Origin: a virus
Virus record (IMG/VR): IMGVR_UViG_3300030419_005552
Location: 1-30,281 of that record
Length of the DNA stretch: 30,281 nucleotides
Strand: one strand, 5' to 3'
Below are positions 7,442 through 16,555 of the stretch, one piece after another. The position numbers and the translations under genes are program-made. A model generated the notes under the pieces. It made no database searches. It saw only the letters and a program-made list of their open reading frames with translations, and was not told where the DNA came from. The stretch's first letter is position 1. Each line of letters starts with the position of its first letter.

Positions 7442-8650
7442 TTAAATTATACCTGCTAGTTTTTTCATTCTTTCTGCTATTGGATCGGCGCGCGTTTCGC
7501 TTGCCTTTCTACTAGCTCGAATGACGGAAGACGGGCTTCTGATTGCTTCGCCCAGTGTTTCTGGTCGTCGCTTAGGCTTCGACTCCACTGTGCTTTGAAG
7601 AGTATCAAAAATAGTCTTCGCTTCGTTAACAGAACCAGCTTTGGAAATTGCATCGACAATTTTATCTTTTTGTCGCTCATTCAAGGAGTTGTTCCTAAGA
7701 ACACGGTTCGTGTATAACAAACGAGCATTTGAAAGATTCACGTCATAGACGGTCTCTTTCAGTTGCTCAACTACGTTTTCGTAGTTTTGAACTTTCTCGT
7801 TAAGTTGGTTATTCTCAAAAACCAACTCTTCTTGAGCTTGTTTCAAATCTTTTAATTCGTCTTGAAGATCGGTGCTGCGGCGGTGTGCAATCTCCTTCTC
7901 CATCTCGAATTTCTTTTCATCAGAGGAGCGGCCGGCCCAGCCGGATAAATCTGCTCCCATATCAACTGTAAGTTTTTCTGCGATTGCATCCGCAAGAGAG
8001 TCAATGTTGCTCTCGTTTGTTGCTTGGCCTTCTTCGCCGGCGTAAGACCCAGGATCGTCATCGCTATCTCCGGCAGAAGCTTCTCCTTCCTCTGACTCTA
8101 GAGCCTCTTTGTCGGCAACTTCGGCTGCGGCTGAGCCGGCTAGCTCTGCGCCGCCGGCTTCTTCAATTGGCTCTTCCATTTCGGAAAGCTTTTCCATAAT
8201 TGCATCGACCAAGGAATCCATTTTGTTCTCATTTGTAGATTCTTCGTCTTCGTCAGCGGCTGCATCTTTCATTGGCTCTTCCTTGTCGCCATCTTTATCA
8301 AGATCTAAGAAATCAGGCTTTGAGGATTCCTCATTTAAGGTGCGCAAAGCTTCGGCCAATTCATCAAAATTAATTTCAACTTCGGTTTCCTCGCCTTCAT
8401 CTGGACAAGGACAAAGCTCCTCTCCTTCTGCGGCCCCTAAAGGCACATCAAGATCTGCATCTGGGGCTGTTGCGGGGGCGCCCAGATCGCCCATGGGCGG
8501 AAGGCCCAATTCATCTTGTTCTAAAATACGATCAAGATTCTTTTTTACTTCGTCAGAATACTTTTCAATAACGGAAGCTTCGGCATTTTTCAAGGCCGCT
8601 TCTTTAAGAGCGCTCGCGTCCACGATTGCTTGCTCTAATAGAGATGACAT
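7442..8650 (-). CDS. Prohead scaffold core protein, gp22-like
   Basis: This is probably the internal core protein on which the prohead assembles and which the protease later degrades. The 402-aa product is highly acidic. An N-terminal helix (1-45) is followed by an acidic Pro/Gly-rich linker with LCPCPDEGEE (79-88), a DLDKDGDKEE loop (116-125) and two copies of an N-x-DSLxDAIxEKL motif about 72 residues apart (139-157 and 211-229). A long coiled coil covers roughly 245-305. The basic C-terminus has RRPETLGEAIRSPSSVIRAS. Coiled coil, acidity and the position directly before the major capsid gene match T4 gp22 (269 aa), but this protein is longer. Many L-x-E and I-x-E sites fit destruction by the protease. 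Confidence 0.82.
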   Translation of the reverse strand: MSSLLEQAIVDASALKEAALKNAEASVIEKYSDEVKKNLDRILEQDELGLPPMGDLGAPATAPDADLDVPLGAAEGEELCPCPDEGEETEVEINFDELAEALRTLNEESSKPDFLDLDKDGDKEEPMKDAAADEDEESTNENKMDSLVDAIMEKLSEMEEPIEEAGGAELAGSAAAEVADKEALESEEGEASAGDSDDDPGSYAGEEGQATNESNIDSLADAIAEKLTVDMGADLSGWAGRSSDEKKFEMEKEIAHRRSTDLQDELKDLKQAQEELVFENNQLNEKVQNYENVVEQLKETVYDVNLSNARLLYTNRVLRNNSLNERQKDKIVDAISKAGSVNEAKTIFDTLQSTVESKPKRRPETLGEAIRSPSSVIRASRKASETRADPIAERMKKLAGII

Positions 8651-8682
8651 TTATTAAACTCCTATAAAAACAGTTTTTCAAT

Positions 8683-8692
8683 GTAAATAGTG
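8683..8692. promoter_or_regulatory. Recurrent intergenic motif upstream of scaffold gene
   Basis: Plus-strand gtaaatagtg in the 77-nt gap before the scaffold start, 33 nt from the ATG. It is one of nine related sites. Confidence 0.4.
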
Positions 8693-8727
8693 TTGACGTC
8701 TGCCAAAATCCATTTTTAATGTTATGT

Positions 8728-11700
8728 CTACCATGTGCTAATTGCTACTCTCTTCCAAGTGTCGGTTGCAACACAAATATAAATATAGTTTGCATCCCAT
8801 CGAATCTCGCCAGCGGCACCTATCGCGCTAGCGTTGGCTGGCGTACTGGCCGTCCTAATTCGAATAGCGTCTCCACTAATATCTAGTGGCACCAACGGTT
8901 CAGGCGTTGCAATACCAATATTGCCCGAGATAAAGAGATCTCCACTACCGCTCACATAGAACGCGGGGCTGACGGTATCGCTTTTAGCGGAAATTAACTT
9001 GTCAATGTCAGACCCACTTACATTAAACTTGGCGTCGAGATGGGCCCCGCCAACAACGACTTGGCCGTCCATGGCTCCCGTGGCAGCCATCACAAGTGCA
9101 CTAGTGGAAGAGGCGACCTTAAATAACAATTCGTCATTTTCTGCATTGACCTCAAAGGTGCCCTTAGTGGAAGAAGCAGAAATATCTTCACCTAACGCCA
9201 GCGTGTCGAAATTGGCATGACTGGAGCCTGAAACCTTACCTGAAACTACAAGGTTATGGGAACTGGTGATGTCTCCGACAACATACAAGTCTTGTGAGGC
9301 CGTTATGGCCCTATCGCCGGCGTTATATCTAAGAAACTCAGTGCTAGCGCCTCCGGGCTTGGCTTTAAAGATCATATCTCCGCCGGATGCATCTTGAACA
9401 ATTGAGAGATTTCCTCCGGATCCTAATTTAACATATGATTTCTCAACGCCATTTGTGGCAAACTTCAAGTAAGCATCCGATGAGGAGCCGCCGTCTATGG
9501 TGGCCACTGTAACTCCTGCTCCGTTTATATGTAGATCATATCCGGGAGTGCCGGTTCCAATCCCGACGCGTCCAGTAGTAGTCAGGGCGCCAGCCACACT
9601 GCATGTGTTGACAGTCAGTGCTAAAAGATCTGTATCTCCCGTACATCCAATTGTGCCGGCAGCATCGATAACCAAAGTCTTGACTATAGTGTCTCCATCA
9701 GAATCTACTTGAAATCTACGGCCGGCAGCTTCAAGTTTGCCGCCCCAGTATGCATAGCCAGATCCAGAAACATCTCCATCGTTTTGTACTGTAAACTGTC
9801 CGCCCCCAGCTTCTAGTTTGTCTCCAAAATAAGCATACCCAGAGCTGCTAAGATCTGCATCGTCTTGGACAATAAACTGTTTTCCGGCCATTTCTAATTT
9901 GCCGTACATGGTTATATCACCGGAGCCACTAATCGTAGCGCACTGCTGTATGCCACCGCCGCCCATGTAGATCATGCCGCCTAAGTTTATACCACCATTT
10001 CTGACGCGAAGATCACCACCTACGTCTAAGTGTGAAGACCCGCTAATTGTGCCAGAAGTAAAAATATTGCCGGAAGAACCCTCGACGAAGAACTGGTTTA
10101 AACTAGACGTTAAGCCTTCGGTACCAGCAATTATACCGGCAGAACAAGAAAGAGGCCCATCGATAGTCAGGCCTTTTATGGAGCCTGTACTGTCGATCGT
10201 AACTAAGTTATTTTCTAGCTTAATCAAGCTTGGTTTAACTTGAGGCCCAATATAACTGGCTGTTACTGCATGAGCAACCACCGCAGAAGCTGAGAGTGCT
10301 TGGCCACCAAGATTTAAAGAACCGAATGAGCCAACTGCGGAATAAACATAATCATCAAACCAGCCGTGTGACGCCGTGATGTGATGGGATGCTGAGATGG
10401 CACCATTAACTGTGAGTTGGTTTGGCGACGTGCTATCTGCCAAAACAAGCAGATCGGAGTCAGAACCAACGCCTATTTGATAAAATCTGGCTTCGGAGCC
10501 GCTAAAGCTAGAGCCGGAAATTGTTGATGCATTCAAATCGACGATACCGCCGATCGTTCCAAAATTACCCACGGGAGACCAAACATAATCTTCAAACCTA
10601 CCAATTGTTCCCGAAACATACCCAGAAGAAGAAACCGGTGTTGTAAACTGAGTTACATTGACGCCGGCGGGCCTTAGAATCATTACGTCCGGATCTGTGC
10701 CGGCACCAATTTGATAAAACTTCGCGGCGTCAGCTTCAACATTGGAGCCCGAAATAGCGCCCGTGGAAGTTAAACTTTTTACAGACGTGTCTCCGTCTGC
10801 ATCAACTGAGAATCTTTCGCCGGCGGCCTTGAGGGTTCCATATATGTCAATGCGATTAGAACCAGAAATAACTCCGTCATTTGTTATCGTGACTGTTCCT
10901 TCGTCAAATGATGCTGGGCCGGCCCAATGGAAAGAGTTACCGTAGTTAGAGCCTGTAATATTTTCGCTGATTACGATCGCACTAGGTGTCAAAGCTATTT
11001 GTGAAACATCCGTATCTGTCCCGATCTCATTAGCTGTGAGCCTGTTGGTTTGGACGGTTGAGCCCGAGACAGTTGGGGCAGCAAAGGCGCCGACCTGAGA
11101 AATAGTTGCCATTCCTTCGCCAAACGAGGCAGATCCGGGCCAATCAAGGCCATAGCCCGCAGCAGAGCCCGAAAGCCCTCTGGCAAATTTTACCCCATCA
11201 GCGTCTAAAGTTATGTTAGTTGCAAGTGTGTCGGTACCAATTGTGTGAAGCTTAGCGCTATTGGCGGTGACGGTTGAACCAGAAACACTCGGGGCGGCGA
11301 AGGCACCTTCAGAAGAGACGGTTGCCATTCCTTCGCCAAACGAAGCCGATCCGGGCCAATCAAAGCCATAGCCCGCAGAAGAGCCTGAAAGTCCTCTGGC
11401 AATTTTTACCCCATCAGCGTCTAAAGTTATAGTGGTTGCAGCTGCGTCGGAGCCAATTGTATGAAATTTGGCGCTATTGGCGGTGACGGTTGAGCCAGAT
11501 AAGCTTTTTGCAAATGTATCTCCATCGGCATCTACCGTGAATCCAGAGTTTGCCGCGGCCAGTGTGCCTCCGAAACTAGCACCTGCAGATGCTGAAACAA
11601 CTCCATTTGAAGCCACCGTAAAGCTTCCACTACTTGCGTAAATAGCGCCGTTGGAGTCTATATGGAATCGGCCTTGGCTAGATGTTAATGAGCCACCAAA

Positions 11701-12783
11701 AGAAGCATGGTCAGAGTTTGTTGAACTAGTGAGCACTGCGCCATCAATAAGAATTTGATTATTAGTTAATTTGATTTGTGCGGTATCGGTATCGGTTCCA
11801 ATTTCACCAACTGTGAGTCTGTTAACTGTGGCAGTTGTACCAGAAACAATTCCTGTAGAGGTTAAACTTTTGACATTGGTGTCTCCATCGGAATCAACCG
11901 AGAATCCAGTCATTGTGATTGTGCCGGCAGTAAGATCCCCCTCCGCATCAATTGTTGTTGCTGATAATACAGCGCCCTCATTGCTAACAGTGAAAGCACC
12001 TTGGCCAACATTGAGGCCGAACAAAGTAGCAGTGCTTGAGCCCGACAGAACGGTGCCAGAGATGCTGCCAGAACTGGCGACGGCACCTTCTTTGCTTACG
12101 GTGAATGTTCCTTCACCGACATCAAGAGCGTTCATTGTTGGAGTTTGGGATGCTGACAGTAAGCCGCTTGTGGAGACGTAGATCCTTTGGTCGGTATCTT
12201 CGATGATACCGGCATGGAGTTGCCGGAATACCCCATAATGGCCATAGCTGAAGGTGCCGGAAACTTCCAATGCATTCACCTCGCGATCGGCGTAAAACGA
12301 AGAGCCAGTAATTCCAAGCGAAGCGGAGATTACGGCGCTGCTAGAAAGACTACCAGAACAGAGAACAGTGCCTTCGTTGTTGACCATGAAAGCTCCCTCA
12401 CCAATATCAAGAGCATGCATTTTTGTCGTTGCAGATGATGAAATCTCGCCATCAGTGCCAACCAGCATGCGTGCGTTTGCATCAGAGATGTCGTTGCCAA
12501 TGATGAGATCTGCGAAAACGCCTCGGCCGCCGTAGGAAACTGCAGAGGCGGAAACCGTGTAGCCGACGAACGAAGCGCCTTCAATTCCAAGTGAAGAAGA
12601 AATTGTACCAACAGTTATATACGAGCCTGTAACTGATAAACCCCCATTAGTGAAAGAACCTCTAACAGTTCCCCCCGTTCTAAATTTGATCTCGTTTTGT
12701 TCGAAATCTATCTGTGTGTCCGTATCCTTATCATAGATTACGTCACCATGTTTTTGTTTACCCTTAGATTTATTGTAGGCCAT
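8728..12783 (-). CDS. Large repetitive fibre-like protein (1351 aa)
   Basis: This is a probable tail or head fibre. It starts MAYNKSKGKQKHGDVIYD after GGAGGGG. Residues 1-60 (with TQIDFEQNEIKFRTGGTV) look like a fibre head region. Nearly all the rest is Ser/Gly/Thr/Ala-rich beta repeats with recurring FxVDxDGDTxxKSL, ISGSG and IGTDTD units. A 72-residue tandem repeat covers about residues 430-630. Further on come VGIGTGTPGYDLHINGAG and LRYNAGDRAITAS units, common in phage fibres, and the C-terminus ends RWDANYIYICVATDTWKRVA. I see no intramolecular chaperone (S74) domain. It is the largest of five adjacent fibre-like genes. Receptor binding is likely but inferred from composition. Confidence 0.78.
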   Translation of the reverse strand: MAYNKSKGKQKHGDVIYDKDTDTQIDFEQNEIKFRTGGTVRGSFTNGGLSVTGSYITVGTISSSLGIEGASFVGYTVSASAVSYGGRGVFADLIIGNDISDANARMLVGTDGEISSSATTKMHALDIGEGAFMVNNEGTVLCSGSLSSSAVISASLGITGSSFYADREVNALEVSGTFSYGHYGVFRQLHAGIIEDTDQRIYVSTSGLLSASQTPTMNALDVGEGTFTVSKEGAVASSGSISGTVLSGSSTATLFGLNVGQGAFTVSNEGAVLSATTIDAEGDLTAGTITMTGFSVDSDGDTNVKSLTSTGIVSGTTATVNRLTVGEIGTDTDTAQIKLTNNQILIDGAVLTSSTNSDHASFGGSLTSSQGRFHIDSNGAIYASSGSFTVASNGVVSASAGASFGGTLAAANSGFTVDADGDTFAKSLSGSTVTANSAKFHTIGSDAAATTITLDADGVKIARGLSGSSAGYGFDWPGSASFGEGMATVSSEGAFAAPSVSGSTVTANSAKLHTIGTDTLATNITLDADGVKFARGLSGSAAGYGLDWPGSASFGEGMATISQVGAFAAPTVSGSTVQTNRLTANEIGTDTDVSQIALTPSAIVISENITGSNYGNSFHWAGPASFDEGTVTITNDGVISGSNRIDIYGTLKAAGERFSVDADGDTSVKSLTSTGAISGSNVEADAAKFYQIGAGTDPDVMILRPAGVNVTQFTTPVSSSGYVSGTIGRFEDYVWSPVGNFGTIGGIVDLNASTISGSSFSGSEARFYQIGVGSDSDLLVLADSTSPNQLTVNGAISASHHITASHGWFDDYVYSAVGSFGSLNLGGQALSASAVVAHAVTASYIGPQVKPSLIKLENNLVTIDSTGSIKGLTIDGPLSCSAGIIAGTEGLTSSLNQFFVEGSSGNIFTSGTISGSSHLDVGGDLRVRNGGINLGGMIYMGGGGIQQCATISGSGDITMYGKLEMAGKQFIVQDDADLSSSGYAYFGDKLEAGGGQFTVQNDGDVSGSGYAYWGGKLEAAGRRFQVDSDGDTIVKTLVIDAAGTIGCTGDTDLLALTVNTCSVAGALTTTGRVGIGTGTPGYDLHINGAGVTVATIDGGSSSDAYLKFATNGVEKSYVKLGSGGNLSIVQDASGGDMIFKAKPGGASTEFLRYNAGDRAITASQDLYVVGDITSSHNLVVSGKVSGSSHANFDTLALGEDISASSTKGTFEVNAENDELLFKVASSTSALVMAATGAMDGQVVVGGAHLDAKFNVSGSDIDKLISAKSDTVSPAFYVSGSGDLFISGNIGIATPEPLVPLDISGDAIRIRTASTPANASAIGAAGEIRWDANYIYICVATDTWKRVAISTW
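10889..11497 (-). repeat. 216-bp tandem repeat inside the large fibre gene
   Basis: Three copies with an exact 216-bp (72-codon) register. For example, plus-strand gttgccattcc occurs at 11105 and 11321 and a related gtgactgttcc at 10889, while gcgctattggcggtgacgg occurs at 11255 and 11471. The two copies from 11105 to about 11497 are nearly identical by eye; the copy at 10889-11104 is diverged. Each copy encodes GLSGSxAGYGxDWPGSASF-like sequence. Confidence 0.85.
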
Positions 12784-12801
12784 TTATACTGCCCCTCCGT
12801 C

Positions 12802-12811
12802 GTAAATAGTT
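12802..12811. promoter_or_regulatory. Recurrent intergenic motif upstream of the large fibre gene
   Basis: Plus-strand gtaaatagtt in the 40-nt gap before the ATG at 12783, next to the GGAGGGG site. It is one of nine related sites. Confidence 0.4.
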
Positions 12812-12823
12812 CTTTATATCTTA

Positions 12824-13951
12824 TTAGGTTCCGGATATTCCTATTGTCCACCAATTTTCGCCATCAGACTGTATCATTCGTGAGGAGTAGTTCATTTTTA
12901 TTGTCATGACGTCGCTCCTATCGATTACTGATTCTTTTGCGACAATTTCTACAACATTGGATTTAATATTATACTTGTCTGTATTTGCTTTTTTAATTAC
13001 AAGCACTCTTCCTTCGTTGTTGCATGCTGGCGGTAGATTAACAGTTATCTTGTTTTTAATTGTATCACAAACTATGGTGTAGTCAGACTCGGATACGGTG
13101 TATGCCTCTTCGGAGATCCTTACTATATTCTTATATACGGCGCCTTCGCACCTTAAGCTCCCTTCGGTTGTTATCCTGTCCGCCACAACAATTCCATCAA
13201 TGTTTAATTTATTTTTGGTTGCATCAAATGTTAAATTTGGTGATGCGGAAAATCCATTGTCAGCTTTTATTTGAATTTGATTTCTGGCACCGGCAGATTT
13301 AGGGATTTTAACGTCGATATAATTCTGGTATAAATTTTTCAAGGTTGTGTTCTGGAGCGAACCCCTCGAAACGTCACCTACCAATAGTAAATCCTGATCG
13401 CTTAAATTTTGACCACCTTGAGTTATGTTTTGAGCCTTAGATGGATCCACATGCAGCTGACTAGATTTAATTGATAGTCCGCTTTTTAAATTTAAATTAA
13501 TATCTACGTTTCCGTCTTCTACTCTTATGCCGGATCCGGGATTTACCTGTAGTACTCCTTCAACATTCCTTAAACCCAAGCCGTGTTTAATAAAATTGGC
13601 AGGAATATCTCCGGCAAATTTATTGACAGGGATATTATAGATGCCAGAAGCAGAACCGGTAATGCTTGACGCTGCAATGTTTCTTACATCTAGTGTTTTT
13701 CCGTCATAAACTAAATTATGATTTGCTTTGGCAACGCCATCGCCGTCATAACTTAATATTGCATGCTTTCTACTTCCTTCTACTTTTTTAATGCCAACAT
13801 CTTTTAAAGTTGCGCACGGAGATTCAGCATCGGTGTCATAAAACACGCTAGCACTTATTGTGCTTTTGAATACTTTTACTCCTTCGATTTGTTGATCGCC
13901 GTATTGATCTACAGAGCCCTCGACAAGACCCTTTAAGACATTGTAAGCCAT
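12824..13951 (-). CDS. Fibre-like structural protein (375 aa)
   Basis: The product starts MAYNVLKGLVEGSVDQYG after GAGGG. The N-terminal region carries VDQYGDQQIEGVKVF, followed by beta-rich segments with few clear repeats, including RKHAILSYDGDGVAKAN and LNIDGIVVADRITTEGSLR. The last 95 residues match the shared C-terminal module: KITVNLPPA, RVLVIKKANT, and SDGENWWTIGISGT at the end. The gene uses more Asn, Lys and Ile and AT-rich codons than the two repetitive fibre genes on either side, which suggests a different history. It has an AAGTAGT motif upstream. A tail fibre, hinge or base-plate-associated fibre subunit is likely; the precise role is unknown. Confidence 0.7.
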   Translation of the reverse strand: MAYNVLKGLVEGSVDQYGDQQIEGVKVFKSTISASVFYDTDAESPCATLKDVGIKKVEGSRKHAILSYDGDGVAKANHNLVYDGKTLDVRNIAASSITGSASGIYNIPVNKFAGDIPANFIKHGLGLRNVEGVLQVNPGSGIRVEDGNVDINLNLKSGLSIKSSQLHVDPSKAQNITQGGQNLSDQDLLLVGDVSRGSLQNTTLKNLYQNYIDVKIPKSAGARNQIQIKADNGFSASPNLTFDATKNKLNIDGIVVADRITTEGSLRCEGAVYKNIVRISEEAYTVSESDYTIVCDTIKNKITVNLPPACNNEGRVLVIKKANTDKYNIKSNVVEIVAKESVIDRSDVMTIKMNYSSRMIQSDGENWWTIGISGT

Positions 13952-13991
13952 ATTAAACTGTATCCCTCTTATAACTAGATCGTTTATCCGT

Positions 13992-14002
13992 TAATAAGTA
14001 GT
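13992..14002. promoter_or_regulatory. Recurrent intergenic motif (AAGTAGT variant)
   Basis: Plus-strand taataagtagt, 41 nt from the ATG at 13951 and directly after the terminator at 14006-14037. The terminator-then-motif order repeats that seen at 4847/4767 and 5565/5450. Confidence 0.4.
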
Positions 14003-14005
14003 AAC

Positions 14006-14037
14006 AAAAAAAGGATGCCCCCCAAAGAGGGGCACCC
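14006..14037 (-). terminator. Intrinsic terminator after the 516-aa fibre gene
   Basis: On the minus strand, GGGTGCCCC and GGGGCATCC form a 9-bp stem (one G-U) with a 7-nt loop, followed by seven T. It lies 36 nt after the stop at 14074. It is the clearest intrinsic terminator in the window. Confidence 0.85.
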
Positions 14038-14073
14038 AAAAGAAAAGAGAAACCAAATAATTGGTTTAACTGA

Positions 14074-15624
14074 TTATACAAGTCTCCAGTCGTTAGCAAC
14101 AACATACACAAGTGTAACAGCAGCATAAGGCGACTCAAGGTGAATGTTGGTAGCATCACCATCAATCAAGTGCGAACCTGCGCAGTTGATTGTGATGTTC
14201 TGACCAGCGGTAGTGTTGCCTGCCTTAACAACGACAACATCACCAACACTTGGTGAGCCCGGAAGAGTACAAGTTGCGTTTACAGTACCAGTGAAATAGT
14301 TGTAACCTTCGGAAAGAGTTACGCCATCACCGCAGACTGCAACAGAACCAGCATCAGTTGAAAGAACACCGTTGGTGGCGGTGAGACCACCACCAGCCAT
14401 TGCAGCCACGAGGTCAGCGATGGTTTCTTTCTTAGGAATGTTACCATCATTTGCATCGACAAAAACAATGCTATCGTTGGCAACGGCAACATCAGCAGCA
14501 GCGCAGCTGTTCGGATCGAATTGAATCTTACCGCCCGAAGAAGCGAAACCCGGCTCCGAATTAACGAGTGCCGCGGCATAATCAGCCATTGATTCGCGCT
14601 TCATCAGCTTATCAGTATCATCAAAAAAGTAGAAACTATCACTAGCAACAGCAGCAGTAGCATCAGCAACACCATCTAACCTTACAGTACTACCGATTTC
14701 CAGAGTACTAGAGCCGGAGATAGCACCACCAACGGTCGCAGCACCATCAGCAGCGAAACTAGCACCAGTAACAGCACCAGAACCAGAGATCGTACTTGTC
14801 GAAACAAGCGACTTGGCTGAAGTATCACCATCAGCGTCGACCGAGAAGCCGGTCATTGTGACTGTACCCATGGTAAGGTCGCCAGAACCGTCAATGCTAG
14901 TGGCGCCGGCGATTGAACCAGCGTTGGTAATTCCACCAACCTGAAGGTTGAGAGCACCCGCTAAGGTAGCGCCCGCTCCAATGCTAAGGGCACCAGAACC
15001 AGAGATGGTTGTTGCGCCAGCAATTGAGCCAGCATTGGTGATTCCACCGTTACTGTTATTTAAGCTAGCTGCAACGACAGCACCAGCGTTGGATACTGTG
15101 AATCCTTCATTTCCAGCGTTTAATCCACCAGCGGCAGAAAATAAGCCAGAACCAGAAACAGTAGTAGCACCAGCAATTGCGCCAGCATTACTAATGCCAG
15201 CAGACTTGGCGTTCAAGCCATAAGCCTCTAGTGAAAGTGCAGTTAAAGCACCAGAACCAGAGATCGTGGTTGCACCAGCAATTGCGTTGGCAGTTGTGAC
15301 ACCACCAGAAAAGACTGCTCCTGCCTGAAAGGTAGGAACACCTTCAACATTTAAAGTACCATCGATATCAGTATTACCGTTTGCGGCAACAGTGAACTCA
15401 GCCATTGTGATTGACCCAACCGTTAAGTCACCAGAACCGTCAATTGAGGTAGCACCAGCGATGGCGCCAGCTGCACTAATCGAGAAGGCAGCACTCCCAA
15501 GGGTAAGCGACGAACCAGAAATAACTCCACCCGTTGCAGTAAGATTACCGACGACCTCAGTAGCACCTTCTTGAACCAAAGTACCGCTCATAATCGCGTC
15601 ATCTAATTGAAATTTGTAAGCCAT
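14074..15624 (-). CDS. Repetitive fibre-like protein (516 aa)
   Basis: The product starts MAYKFQLDDAIMSGTLVQ after GGAGGG. Residues 1-300 are degenerate repeats of about 30-40 aa built on ITNAGSIAGATTISGSGAL. A GDLTMGTVTMTGFSVDADGD segment matches a segment of the 1351-aa fibre (GDLTAGTITMTGFSVDSDGD) in protein and DNA. DKLMKRESMADYAAALVN and GNIPKKETIADLVAAMAG form a second repeated unit. The C-terminus has the shared module (CTLPGSPSVG, DVVVVKAGNT, HLIDGDATN, then LVYVVANDWRLV). It has its own motif upstream and a strong terminator downstream. It is probably a trimeric fibre part. Confidence 0.75.
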   Translation of the reverse strand: MAYKFQLDDAIMSGTLVQEGATEVVGNLTATGGVISGSSLTLGSAAFSISAAGAIAGATSIDGSGDLTVGSITMAEFTVAANGNTDIDGTLNVEGVPTFQAGAVFSGGVTTANAIAGATTISGSGALTALSLEAYGLNAKSAGISNAGAIAGATTVSGSGLFSAAGGLNAGNEGFTVSNAGAVVAASLNNSNGGITNAGSIAGATTISGSGALSIGAGATLAGALNLQVGGITNAGSIAGATSIDGSGDLTMGTVTMTGFSVDADGDTSAKSLVSTSTISGSGAVTGASFAADGAATVGGAISGSSTLEIGSTVRLDGVADATAAVASDSFYFFDDTDKLMKRESMADYAAALVNSEPGFASSGGKIQFDPNSCAAADVAVANDSIVFVDANDGNIPKKETIADLVAAMAGGGLTATNGVLSTDAGSVAVCGDGVTLSEGYNYFTGTVNATCTLPGSPSVGDVVVVKAGNTTAGQNITINCAGSHLIDGDATNIHLESPYAAVTLVYVVANDWRLV

Positions 15625-15723
15625 ATTATAAAACCCTCCATTATTATAGTTTTTTTATGGAATAAGCAAAGCACACCAATCCAAATTTGATCTAAATCAG
15701 TTAAATCGACGCACTCGCTCGCT

Positions 15724-15733
15724 TATAAATAGT
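15724..15733. promoter_or_regulatory. Recurrent intergenic motif (TATAAATAGT)
   Basis: Plus-strand tataaatagt in the 130-nt gap upstream of the 516-aa fibre gene, about 100 nt from the ATG. The rest of the gap shows no gene and no further clear structure. Confidence 0.4.
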
Positions 15734-15754
15734 ATACCTAAACGTTGTATGCAA

Positions 15755-16516
15755 TTAGCAAATGTAGTACTTTGTCGCCCCATCACAATAAAGCTGGACA
15801 GATGCATGGGGTGACTCTAAAACTATAAATTTTTGACCATCAATTCGATCGGCATTTCCGCTTGATGAGATCGTAATATTGTTACTGTTCGCATTACCGC
15901 CTTCGTCTTTAATAATGAAAGTCTGACCCTCTGCTGCTGCGGAGGCTGTCGGTAAATTCAATAAAACCACATTAGAGGTTGTGTCTACTCCAACGTAATA
16001 ATCGGATACAGTGATTATATAGTTTGCGGCTGTTGCATGTCGCTTGTGAACTATGGCCCCGCTCAAGAAAGAGGTGCCGGCCACCGACAAAGTGTGCGAT
16101 GGAGCAGAAGCCGCGCCGACCTGAATGCTGCTTGTGGTGGCTGCCGTATTGACAGACAGTTCCGTGAATATCCCAGCGCCGGATCCGCCACTCGCCGTTA
16201 TTCCCGTTAAGAAGCTGCCGTCTCCGTAAAAGAAAGACGCGGACATGCTAATGCTGGCAGTGACGTGACCTGTGACGCTTAGTGTGTTGGTTGCTGCGTT
16301 AAACTTTAGGTTTGATTCGCAGGTTAAGCTGTTTGCATCTCCGCCAACATTGGTTATAATTGAGTTATCTGTGGCGTTTGATACACGGGGAACATTTATA
16401 ACCTCTGCCGCATCAGACGTACTTAGGTTTCCGGAGAGAATATTGGTTCCCTCTGATATACCCGGACCAAAGTACTTGGGCGCAATTACGGTTCCAGTTA
16501 GTTTGTTGTGGGCCAT
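15755..16516 (-). CDS. Fibre-like structural protein (253 aa)
   Basis: The product starts MAHNKLTGTVIAPKYFGPG after a GGGAG site. It contains NILSGNLSTSDAAEVINVPR and SLTCESNLKFNAATNTLSVT, segments that recur in fibre-like proteins of marine phages as far as I recall. The last 90 residues are the shared module: VVLLNLPTASAAAEGQ, FIIKDEGG, DRIDGQKFIVLESPHASV and LYCDGATKYYIC. It lies between two other fibre-like genes with gaps of 39 and 130 nt. It is short and probably represents a tip or adaptor of a fibre, although this cannot be tested here. Confidence 0.7.
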   Translation of the reverse strand: MAHNKLTGTVIAPKYFGPGISEGTNILSGNLSTSDAAEVINVPRVSNATDNSIITNVGGDANSLTCESNLKFNAATNTLSVTGHVTASISMSASFFYGDGSFLTGITASGGSGAGIFTELSVNTAATTSSIQVGAASAPSHTLSVAGTSFLSGAIVHKRHATAANYIITVSDYYVGVDTTSNVVLLNLPTASAAAEGQTFIIKDEGGNANSNNITISSSGNADRIDGQKFIVLESPHASVQLYCDGATKYYIC

Positions 16517-16555
16517 TCACTATTGTCTCCCATGTTTAATTAGAAGACACAAATA

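Noticed and set aside
8109-8657. Plus-strand open frame of 182 codons opposite the scaffold gene
   Set aside because: It is Ser-rich and mirrors the acidic codons of the scaffold gene on the other strand. It has no ribosome site and no support from context.
10889-11497. CRISPR-like array from regular spacing of repeats
   Set aside because: The 216-bp units are in frame, encode protein and have no short repeat/spacer pattern.
11771-12181. Plus-strand frames opposite the repetitive fibre genes (also around 9497-10243 and 14948-15223)
   Set aside because: These Pro/Val/Ser-rich products arise from the complement of Gly/Ser/Thr repeats. They are low-complexity shadows without starts that fit a ribosome site.
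8728-12783. Bacterial adhesin or S-layer protein
   Set aside because: There is no signal peptide or anchoring domain, and the gene lies between phage head genes with phage-type fibre repeats.
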